From positions 434,001-498,000 of the forward strand of contig NZ_CP149514.1 of NCBI RefSeq assembly GCF_045291545.1: a DNA stretch of 64,000 nucleotides. The letters run 5' to 3'. Shown here piece after piece: positions 54,356-61,773 of this stretch (its first letter is position 1; each line of letters starts with the position of its first letter). Under the pieces are notes generated by a model. The model was not told the DNA's origin. It saw nothing but the letters and a program-made list of their open reading frames with translations, and searched no databases. The position numbers and the translations under genes are program-made. Source of the stretch: Gallaecimonas sp045291545 (lineage in GTDB: Bacteria > Pseudomonadota > Gammaproteobacteria > Enterobacterales > Gallaecimonadaceae).

Positions 54356-55702
54356 TTACTGCGGGCCAGGCTTACGCTTGCGTGGTCGCCGACGGCGTGG
54401 GCGTTTGTTGTCAAACAAACTGGCGACCATGGCTCGGCGCCCTTGCGGATCGGTGTCTTGATATTCCTGCCACCACTGGCCCAAGGCTTTGATTTCTTTG
54501 CCTTCCACTTCGCCGCGCATCAGCAAAAAGTCAAAGGCTGCGCGAAATCGGGGGTGTTCGAAGAGCCGTTCGGCACGGCGGCCGGCACGCTTGTCGAGGC
54601 GTAGCTGCAGTGTCCAGATCTCGCGAATGGTGGTCGTAAAGCGGCGCGGAATGGCAATGCGTCGGCACTGTTCATCCATGACATCATTCATGGCGATCTG
54701 ATAGGCGTCGTTCTGTGGCAAGCCGGATTCCAGCAAGACATCTTGCGCCCGTTGATCCACTGCTGGCCACAGCAAGGCTGCGAACAGGTATGCCGGGGTA
54801 CTTTTCAGATCGTTATTTACCCGGTAGTCAGTGCTTTGCAACGCCAGTTCGATAAAGCGGCGAGCCCGATCGTCTTCTAGGTAAGGGGTAAGCAGCGGAA
54901 ACAGCCGTTGCAGCAGGCCAAAATCGGCCAGCATGCGGAAGTTATCCAGGCCGTGCCCGGCCATAAACAGCTTCAGGCATTCCTCAAACAAACGCGGCGG
55001 CGGAATGTCGTCGAGTAATGGCGCCAGCTCGGCAATGGGGTTGGCTGTAGCCGGGGCAATGGTCATATCCAGCTTGGTGGCAAAGCGCACTGCGCGCAGC
55101 ATCCGTACCGGATCTTCGCGATAACGGGTGGCCGGATCGCCGATGAACTCGATACGGCGGGCGGCCAGAGAGGCCATGCCACCGGCGTAATCAACAATGG
55201 AATAATCGGCGATGTTGTAATACAGCGCGTTAATGGTGAAGTCGCGGCGCAGGGCGTCTTCTTCGAGTGAATCACCATAGACATTGTCGCGTAGCAACAT
55301 GCCTTCGTCCGAGCGTTTGGCTTCGGGATTGTCGGCATGGTTACCGCGAAAGGTGGCCACTTCAATGACTTCCCGGCCAAAGAGAATATGCGCCAGGCGG
55401 AAGCGGCGACCGATCAACCGGCAGTTCCGGAACAGCTTTTTGATTTCTTCGGGCCGGGCATTGGTGACCACGTCAAAATCTTTGGGATGCAGACCCAGCA
55501 GCAGATCGCGCACGCCACCGCCGACCAGATAGGCTTCAAAGCCGGCCTTGTTTAAGCGATACAACACCTTAAGGGCGTTTTCACTGATGTCTTTACGACT
55601 GACGTTGTGTGCATCGCGAGGGATCACAACGTTTTGCTGGCTGTCCTTGTTGCCGACAACACGGCGGCAAAAGTCGAGTACGCGAGAAATAATGACGGTC
55701 AC
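54356..55702 (-). CDS. pcnB: Poly(A) polymerase I
   Basis: Adds poly(A) tails that target RNAs for decay. 448 residues (E. coli 454-465). The nucleotidyltransferase core shows VGGGVRDLLLGLHPKDFDVVTNA with the DxD metal site near residue 68, NCRLIGRRFRLAHILFG, RRDFTINALYYN and RYREDPVRMLRAVRFA. The C-terminus is a highly basic RNA-binding tail (RPRRRRPRKRKPG). Adjacent to folK with a 3-base gap, as in E. coli. Confidence 0.97.
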   Translation of the reverse strand: MTVIISRVLDFCRRVVGNKDSQQNVVIPRDAHNVSRKDISENALKVLYRLNKAGFEAYLVGGGVRDLLLGLHPKDFDVVTNARPEEIKKLFRNCRLIGRRFRLAHILFGREVIEVATFRGNHADNPEAKRSDEGMLLRDNVYGDSLEEDALRRDFTINALYYNIADYSIVDYAGGMASLAARRIEFIGDPATRYREDPVRMLRAVRFATKLDMTIAPATANPIAELAPLLDDIPPPRLFEECLKLFMAGHGLDNFRMLADFGLLQRLFPLLTPYLEDDRARRFIELALQSTDYRVNNDLKSTPAYLFAALLWPAVDQRAQDVLLESGLPQNDAYQIAMNDVMDEQCRRIAIPRRFTTTIREIWTLQLRLDKRAGRRAERLFEHPRFRAAFDFLLMRGEVEGKEIKALGQWWQEYQDTDPQGRRAMVASLFDNKRPRRRRPRKRKPGPQ

Positions 55703-55760
55703 CTGAAACTATGGGCCAAAATGCTGGCGCAATGATAACTGAGCTGGCGGCGGTTGAGAA

Positions 55761-56585
55761 TCACTCAGACCAAGGCCAGCGTTCAACGGCCTGTGCCAGC
55801 AGCTCTTCAACACTGCCAGCCTGCAGCTCATCCAGGCCCAAAATGGCCAGTGCCTGATGCAGTGCGGGCAGGGGCTGGTCATCGCAAATAGCTGTTGCAT
55901 GATTTTGTTTTGAGAGCTTATTGCCGTGTTCGTCGCGCACCAGCGGCAGGTGCAAATACTGGCAATGCGGCGCTGCAAAGGCGTCATACAGGGCCAGTTG
56001 CCAGACGGTAGCATCCACCAGATCGCTACCGCGTACCACGTGCGTTACGCCCTGATCGATGTCATCTGCTACAACGGCGAGCTGATAGGCATAAAGGCCA
56101 TCTTTGCGGTGGATAATAAAGTCTTCATGGCTGAGTTGTCTGTCAACGTCCACCAGGCCGAGGCGCCGGTCAGTAAAATGGCTATGGCTAGCGTCATTAC
56201 GAAAACGCAGCGCAGCGGGGCCGCCGTGGTAGTGGCACCGGCTGCGCTGATGCAGCCCCTGTGCTTTTAGTTGTTTGCGGGTGCAGCTACAGCGGTAACT
56301 AAGCTGTTGTTGGGCGAGTGTGGCCAGGCGCTGGTCGTAATCTTGGTGATGTTGATGCTGGTAACGCACCGGGCCATCCCAGTGCAAACCATAGGCGTCG
56401 AGGGTACGCAAAATCGCGTCAGCGGCGCCGGCGACTTCCCGGGGCGGGTCGATGTCTTCAATGCGGAGCAGCCATTGGCCCTGGTGGGCTCGGGCATCAA
56501 GGTAGGAGCCCAAGGCCGCCACCAAAGAACCCAGGTGTAGCGGCCCGGACGGGCTGGGCGCAAAGCGCCCGACGTAGCCAGCCAT
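55761..56585 (-). CDS. gluQRS: Glutamyl-Q tRNA(Asp) synthetase
   Basis: Truncated GluRS-like enzyme that glutamylates queuosine in tRNA-Asp. 274 residues. HIGH-type GRFAPSPSGPLHLGSLVAALG at the N-terminus, a zinc-binding CSCTRK and further Cys/His near residue 100, and a KLSKQNHA KMSKS-like loop near residue 230 are seen. The start shares one base with the dksA stop (TGATG), so it is coupled to dksA as in many gammaproteobacteria. Confidence 0.96.
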   Translation of the reverse strand: MAGYVGRFAPSPSGPLHLGSLVAALGSYLDARAHQGQWLLRIEDIDPPREVAGAADAILRTLDAYGLHWDGPVRYQHQHHQDYDQRLATLAQQQLSYRCSCTRKQLKAQGLHQRSRCHYHGGPAALRFRNDASHSHFTDRRLGLVDVDRQLSHEDFIIHRKDGLYAYQLAVVADDIDQGVTHVVRGSDLVDATVWQLALYDAFAAPHCQYLHLPLVRDEHGNKLSKQNHATAICDDQPLPALHQALAILGLDELQAGSVEELLAQAVERWPWSE

Positions 56586-57034
56586 CAGCCGGCCATTTGT
56601 TTCTCGCGGATCTCGGCCAGAGTTTTACAATCCACGCACATTTCCGCGGTGGGGCGAGCTTCCAGGCGGCGGATGCCGATTTCCACACCACAGGAGTGGC
56701 AGAAGCCGTAGTCACCGTCTTCGATGAGCTGGAGGGTCTTTTCAATCTTTTTGATCAGCTTACGCTCGCGGTCGCGGGTACGCAGTTCAAGACTGAACTC
56801 TTCTTCCTGTGAAGCCCGGTCTGCTGGATCAGCAAAGTTGGCTGCTTCATCCTTCATGTGGGTCACAGTGCGATCCACTTCTTCTCTGAGCTGGCGACGC
56901 CATGCTTCGAGGATCTTGCGAAAATGCGCAAGCTGCTCGTCGCTCATGTACTCTTCGCCTGGCTTCTCTTGGTAGGGCTCTACACCAGCAATTGCCAGTA
57001 CTCCCAAGGAGCTTTTCGTCTTGTTCTCAGCCAT
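56585..57034 (-). CDS. dksA: RNA polymerase-binding transcription factor DksA
   Basis: ppGpp cofactor that acts through the RNA polymerase secondary channel. 149 residues (E. coli 151). The coiled-coil with the tip DPADRASQEEEF holds the two essential Asp residues near 73-76, and a four-Cys zinc finger (CHSCG and CVDC) lies near residue 112. The ATG giving MAENKTKSSLG was chosen over one six codons upstream because AGGAGA precedes it. Confidence 0.97.
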   Translation of the reverse strand: MAENKTKSSLGVLAIAGVEPYQEKPGEEYMSDEQLAHFRKILEAWRRQLREEVDRTVTHMKDEAANFADPADRASQEEEFSLELRTRDRERKLIKKIEKTLQLIEDGDYGFCHSCGVEIGIRRLEARPTAEMCVDCKTLAEIREKQMAG

Positions 57035-57122
57035 GCTGATTCTCCTAATCACCAGGATGATATGAGCCTTCAGCTCGTTTAAGGCGGCTATCTATAGCAG
57101 ATAGTTTTAGCCAGGACAACGC

Positions 57123-57818
57123 TTAGTTAACGACTTTTACAACCCGGTCCAGTGTCATCTGTTGTGGGCTGATGCTGGCGCCCATCGCCAGCACCTGCAC
57201 ACCGGCTAAGCGCGCTTGTGCTAAGGCCTCAGTATAGGCCGGATCGATATCGGCCGCGGCGCTGACGCGGTCAATGCCGCTGTGCATGACCACAAACAGC
57301 AATGCCGCTTCGTCACCAGCCCGTACTTTCTCTGCCAGGGCGCTCAGATGCTTTCTAGCCCGCTCGCTGACAGCGTCGGGAAAGGCGCCTAAGCCTTGGC
57401 CGCGGTGCAGCGTGACACTCTTTACTTCCAGCCAGCAGCGCCGGCTACCGGCGGTCAGTAAAAAGTCCATCCGCGAGCCGTGGCCGTCGGCTTGCTCCGC
57501 GTCGATCTGCTCAGCCCAGCTAAAGGCACTGATACGGTTGGCGGCCAGCGCTTCTTTTACCAGAGCATTGGCACGGGCGGTATTGATGCAAATCAGTTGT
57601 CCGTCCTTTTCGGTCAGCTCCCAGCTGCCGGGCAGCTTTTTTTTCGGGCTGGGATCGTAGCGATACCAGATGCTGTCCCCAGGTTCGCCGCAGCCGGTCA
57701 TGGCACCAGTGTTGGCGCAGTGCACGGTCAGAGGGCCGCGGGTGCTGTCGATGTCGGCTAAAAAACGTTTGTAGCGCTTTATCAGGGTGGCTTTTTCGAG
57801 GGCAGGAGCAAACTTCAT
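57123..57818 (-). CDS. sfsA: SfsA family DNA/RNA nuclease-like protein
   Basis: 231 residues; known as sugar fermentation stimulation protein A, with a PD-(D/E)XK nuclease-like fold. RFLADIDSTRGPLTVHCANTGAMTGC at residue 17 on, the SRMDFLLTAGSRRCWLEVKSVTL segment near residue 115 (catalytic Asp/Glu/Lys) and DAVSERARKHLSAL are conserved. It lies immediately upstream of dksA, the order seen in E. coli. Confidence 0.95.
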   Translation of the reverse strand: MKFAPALEKATLIKRYKRFLADIDSTRGPLTVHCANTGAMTGCGEPGDSIWYRYDPSPKKKLPGSWELTEKDGQLICINTARANALVKEALAANRISAFSWAEQIDAEQADGHGSRMDFLLTAGSRRCWLEVKSVTLHRGQGLGAFPDAVSERARKHLSALAEKVRAGDEAALLFVVMHSGIDRVSAAADIDPAYTEALAQARLAGVQVLAMGASISPQQMTLDRVVKVVN

Positions 57819-57903
57819 GGCGGTGGCTTACTGGGGTCAAAATGGCCCCTTAGTGTATGCTGTGGGGCGTTTATTTCTCCAATGCCTTTGTTCGGAGCCT
57901 GTT

Positions 57904-59175
57904 ATGAAGACCTGTTTGACCATCAGCCTCAGTGCTGCCGCCGCCCCTGCCCACTGGGGTGATAATGCCCTGCTCAGTTTTGCTGCCGACAGTGCCACAG
58001 TGCATGGCACTGAGCGACGTCGTATTCAGCAGGCCGGGCGGCGCCTGCGAAGTCAGGGGGTGAGCGAAGTGGCACTGACCGACAGCTTTGACCGTGAACA
58101 GCAATGGGCTTTTGCTGAAGGCTTTATGTCGACTCTGGGGGGGGAAACTATTCACTGGGCCGGTGTTGACGCCGAACTGGATGCCCGCCTGCAGGTGGCC
58201 CGCTGGGTGCGGGATGTCACCAACCTGGGGCCGGAACAATTATCGCCGCAGCTGCTGGCCGACAAGGCCAGTGCCTTTATCCGGGAACTTGGTGGTGACA
58301 AGGTCAGTACGGAGGTCATTACCGGTGAAGCTTTGCAACAGGCCGGCTGGACCGGCGTTTACAATGTCGGCCGTGGCTCTGAGCGGCCGCCGGTGATGCT
58401 GGTGCTGGATTACAACCCCACGGGTGATGCTCAGGCGCCCGTTAGTGCTGCACTGGTAGGTAAAGGTATTACCTTTGATTCCGGCGGTTATTCCATTAAA
58501 AGCTCGGAAGGGATGCTCAACATGAAAGCCGACATGGGTGGCGCCGCTATGGTTACCGGCGGTCTGGCTCTGGCGATGTTACGCGGCTATCAGAAGCGGG
58601 TGCGGTTGATCCTCTGCTGTGCTGAAAACCTAGTATCAGGTAAGGCTTTCAAACTGGGCGATATTCTTACCTACAACAACGGCACCACGGTGGAAATCGT
58701 CAATACTGACGCCGAAGGTCGGCTGGTACTGGCCGATGGTCTGCTGATGGCCAGCCAATCCGGGGCGCCGCTGATCATCAACGCCGCGACGTTGACGGGG
58801 GCCGCCATGACGGCGGTAGGCAGTCATTACAATGCCTTGTTTGCACTGGATAAAGACACCTGCGCAAAAGTGCAGGCGATTGCCGAGCAGGAACAAGAGC
58901 CGGCTTGGCCCCTGCCGCTGGAGCCTTTTCATCAACTCGAGTGCCCCAGTGCCTACGCTGATACGGCCAACAGTCGCCCCACCAAAGGTGGCGGTGCCGG
59001 CGGTGCATCCAATGCTGCGGGCTTTTTGTCCCGGTTTGTGCGTGATAATGGCAAAGGCTGGGTGCATATGGATCTGGCGGCGTGCTTTAACAACAACGAG
59101 AACAGTCTTTGGGCCGCGGGTGCCACGGCGCGAGGGGTTCGAACTATCGCCGGGAGCTTGCAGGCCTTGAGCTAA
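57904..59175 (+). CDS. pepB: Peptidase B (M17 leucyl aminopeptidase)
   Basis: Two-metal cytosolic aminopeptidase. At 423 residues it is near E. coli PepB (427). The metal/catalytic motifs GKGITFDSGGYSIK near residue 190, MKADMGGAAMV and NTDAEGRLVLADG near residue 262 are all intact; the N-terminal domain is short as in PepB rather than PepA. The start was chosen from CGGAG upstream and PepB length. In E. coli pepB is with the isc genes; here it lies in the sfsA-thpR interval together with an S9 peptidase. Confidence 0.94.
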   Translation: MKTCLTISLSAAAAPAHWGDNALLSFAADSATVHGTERRRIQQAGRRLRSQGVSEVALTDSFDREQQWAFAEGFMSTLGGETIHWAGVDAELDARLQVARWVRDVTNLGPEQLSPQLLADKASAFIRELGGDKVSTEVITGEALQQAGWTGVYNVGRGSERPPVMLVLDYNPTGDAQAPVSAALVGKGITFDSGGYSIKSSEGMLNMKADMGGAAMVTGGLALAMLRGYQKRVRLILCCAENLVSGKAFKLGDILTYNNGTTVEIVNTDAEGRLVLADGLLMASQSGAPLIINAATLTGAAMTAVGSHYNALFALDKDTCAKVQAIAEQEQEPAWPLPLEPFHQLECPSAYADTANSRPTKGGGAGGASNAAGFLSRFVRDNGKGWVHMDLAACFNNNENSLWAAGATARGVRTIAGSLQALS

Positions 59176-59190
59176 GTCACAGTCTGAATG

Positions 59191-59220
59191 AAAAAAGAGG
59201 GCCATTTGGCCCTCTTTTTT
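59191..59220 (+). terminator. Terminator after pepB
   Basis: Perfect stem AAAAAAGAGGGCC/GGCCCTCTTTTTT with an ATTT loop, 15 bases past the pepB stop. It separates pepB from the S9 peptidase gene. Confidence 0.93.
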
Positions 59221-59259
59221 GTAGGCTGCATGCCAGTTACAATCTGGCAACATATGGAC

Positions 59260-61215
59260 ATGAAAAAACAACATTTCTTCAGCGTATTAACCCTAGCCTT
59301 GTGTAGTATGTCGGCTAGCGCCGCAGAGGCTGAGGTGCCGTCATTGCCAGCCCTGGCTAAAACACCGCAGTTCCAGGGGCTCAAAATTTCTCCTGACGGC
59401 CACTACTTTGCTGCGAAAATTCAAAAAGACGATGGCCATACCAGCTTGGTGGTACTTGACCGCCACAACAAGCTAAAAGTGGTGTCGGTGATGAATTTTA
59501 CCGGTAACGATACATTGGCCGACTTTAACTGGGCTAACAACGAGCGGATCCTGATGCAGCCAGCCCGGTTTGTTGGCGCACTGGAGCAACCCTACGGTAC
59601 CGGTGAACTGTTTGCCATGAATGTGGATGGCAGCCAGAAAGAAATGCTGTTTGGCATGCGGGCCAAACGTCAGTCCATGCGTGCCAGTGCCAGGGTGATT
59701 GATTGGCTCAAGGACGACCCCAAGCATGTTTTGATCGCAACGCAGCCTGCGGGCTTTCGCGATGCCTTCTATCCAACCGTTTATAAGCTCAACCTGTACG
59801 GCGGTAAGTTGTCGAAAGTCACTAAGCCGCCGGTTCGTGGTGCTGGCGTGCTGACAGACAGCGATGGCCAGGTGCGCTTTGCGGTAGGGGCCGATCTGGA
59901 TAACAACAACCAGACACTGGTGGCGTACCGTGATCAAAACGGCGATGACTGGCGTATTATTGAGCGGTTTGATGAGTCCCAAGGGGGCTTCTTACCGTTG
60001 ACCTTCATCAATGACAACCAGCAAGTGCTGGGCCTGTCTGACCGTGATGCCAACACCAAGGGGTTAGTGCTTTTTGACCCGAAAAGCGGTGAAAAATCAC
60101 TGGTCTATCGCGACAAGGACGTAGATGTCAGCCCGGTATTTGACTTCAATGGTGGTCAACCGGACAAAGTCATTGGCGTGTCTTTTGAAAAAACTCTGCC
60201 GCAGCGGGTGTTTTTGAAAAGTGCCGAGAAAGACCCCTTTGCCGCCGATCTGGTGGCCTTGGAGCAGGCCTTCGGTGGTCGCCAGGTGTCGCTGACGTCC
60301 ACCACCCGTGATGGCAAGCTCATGGTGGCAGTGGTATGGAGTGATACCCAGCCCAGCCAGTTTTATCTGTTTAACCGTCAGGATAAGAGCCTGACGTATC
60401 TGCTCAGTGCCATGCCCTGGCTGCAAGCCAGTCAACTGGCCCACACGCAGGCTTACAGCTACAAGGCTCGTGATGGCCAGCTTATTCATGGTTACCTGAC
60501 TTTACCTCCAGGTAAGCATAAGAACTTACCACTGGTGATGATGCCCCATGGCGGCCCCCATGGGATCCGTGACAACTGGGGCTACGATCCCTATATTCAG
60601 GTGCTGGCAACCCGGGGCTATGCGGTGTTTCAGCCCAACTTCAGGGGCTCCGGTGGTTACGGTAAAGCCTTCCAACAGGCCGGTTACCGTCATTGGGGTA
60701 CGCTGATGATTGACGACATGACGGACGGTGTGCAGCAGCTGATCAAAGATGGCACTGTCGATAAAAACCGTATTTGTAGCTTTGGCGGCTCTTATGGTGG
60801 CTATGCGGCGGTGATGAGTGCGGAGCGTGAGCCGGAGTTGTACAAATGTGCTATCGGCTATGTTGGTGTTTACGATCTGCAGTTGCTCTACGACAAGCCA
60901 GGCGCATACAGCGGTCGTGGTTCGGAGAATTTCCGGAAAAATGTACTGGGAGAAGACAAAGCGCGTCTTAAAGCGCAGTCCCCAGCCTTTCACGTAGACA
61001 AACTGGCCGGGCCGGTGCTGATTGTGGCCGGCGGAGAAGACCAGATCGCGCCCATCGCGCATTCCGAAGCCCTACGTGATGCCATGCAAAAGGCCGGCAA
61101 GCCCTATCAGTGGTATGTGGAGCCGCAGGAAGGGCATGGATTTTATAACCCGGAACACAAGGTGACTTTGTTCAACAAGATGCTCACCTTCCTGGACCAG
61201 AATATCGGTCACTAA
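59260..61215 (+). CDS. Exported S9 family prolyl-oligopeptidase-type peptidase
   Basis: 651 residues with a signal peptide (MKKQHFFSVLTLALCSMSASAA). An N-terminal seven-bladed propeller region (about 40-390) precedes an alpha/beta-hydrolase domain. The nucleophile is in FGGSYGGYAAVM near residue 500, the oxyanion region is MPHGGPHGIRDNWGYDP, the acid is probably Asp in VAGGEDQIAPI near residue 590, and His in PQEGHGFYNPEH near residue 625. The family cleaves oligopeptides, often acylaminoacyl- or dipeptidyl-type. The start could be two codons earlier (ATGGAC); neither has a strong Shine-Dalgarno sequence. Confidence 0.92.
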   Translation: MKKQHFFSVLTLALCSMSASAAEAEVPSLPALAKTPQFQGLKISPDGHYFAAKIQKDDGHTSLVVLDRHNKLKVVSVMNFTGNDTLADFNWANNERILMQPARFVGALEQPYGTGELFAMNVDGSQKEMLFGMRAKRQSMRASARVIDWLKDDPKHVLIATQPAGFRDAFYPTVYKLNLYGGKLSKVTKPPVRGAGVLTDSDGQVRFAVGADLDNNNQTLVAYRDQNGDDWRIIERFDESQGGFLPLTFINDNQQVLGLSDRDANTKGLVLFDPKSGEKSLVYRDKDVDVSPVFDFNGGQPDKVIGVSFEKTLPQRVFLKSAEKDPFAADLVALEQAFGGRQVSLTSTTRDGKLMVAVVWSDTQPSQFYLFNRQDKSLTYLLSAMPWLQASQLAHTQAYSYKARDGQLIHGYLTLPPGKHKNLPLVMMPHGGPHGIRDNWGYDPYIQVLATRGYAVFQPNFRGSGGYGKAFQQAGYRHWGTLMIDDMTDGVQQLIKDGTVDKNRICSFGGSYGGYAAVMSAEREPELYKCAIGYVGVYDLQLLYDKPGAYSGRGSENFRKNVLGEDKARLKAQSPAFHVDKLAGPVLIVAGGEDQIAPIAHSEALRDAMQKAGKPYQWYVEPQEGHGFYNPEHKVTLFNKMLTFLDQNIGH

Positions 61216-61217
61216 AA

Positions 61218-61241
61218 GAGCCGCCTTCGGGCGGCTTTTTT
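61218..61241. terminator. Bidirectional terminator with a UUCG tetraloop
   Basis: Stem AGCCGCC/GGCGGCT closing a TTCG loop, followed by T6 on the plus strand, between the convergent S9 peptidase and thpR genes. Confidence 0.9.
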
Positions 61242-61734
61242 AATCGGATTGCCAGCAGCAGTGGTAGCGCCCGGCCGCTGACACATAAAGCCCAAAGTGA
61301 CGGGCCGCCAGGGTTATTGCCGGTGCTGGCTGCTGTGGTGTTACCGGTTGGTGGCAATGGCGGGCCAGGGTTAGGTGCGGCTGATACGGATGCTGCTGCG
61401 GCTGGCCACCAAGCTGTTCACTGACTTGCTGTAAAGCCTGGGCCAGGGTCATCAGCGCCGATGGTGGCTGGCGGCAACCGAGGTAGAGGATGCCACTGTT
61501 GCGCCACTGGCCGAGGTGCTCGACAGTGACTGAAAAGGGCGTAAAAGAGATACGTTGCGCCAGCCTGATCAGGGCTTTGGCATCTACATGGTCACCGACA
61601 AAGGCCAGGGTCAGGTGATAATTGGCCATCGGTACCGGCTTGATGGCGGGTAACGCTTGGCGGTGCCAGTGGGCCAGCTGTTGGCGTTGCTGGCTGTCAG
61701 GGGTAATGGCAAAGAAAAGACGTTGCCCGGTCAT
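61240..61734 (-). CDS. thpR: RNA 2',3'-cyclic phosphodiesterase
   Basis: 2H phosphoesterase (formerly LigT). 164 residues. Both HxTL catalytic motifs are present, NYHLTLAFVG near residue 40 and PHLTLARH near residue 123. It acts on RNA 2',3'-cyclic phosphate ends. It is divergent from hrpB with about 39 bases between, matching the E. coli sfsA-thpR-hrpB neighbourhood. Confidence 0.93.
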   Translation of the reverse strand: MTGQRLFFAITPDSQQRQQLAHWHRQALPAIKPVPMANYHLTLAFVGDHVDAKALIRLAQRISFTPFSVTVEHLGQWRNSGILYLGCRQPPSALMTLAQALQQVSEQLGGQPQQHPYQPHLTLARHCHQPVTPQQPAPAITLAARHFGLYVSAAGRYHCCWQSD

Positions 61735-61773
61735 GATAAACTGCCTCGAAAATGGTTACTGGATACTGTCGCA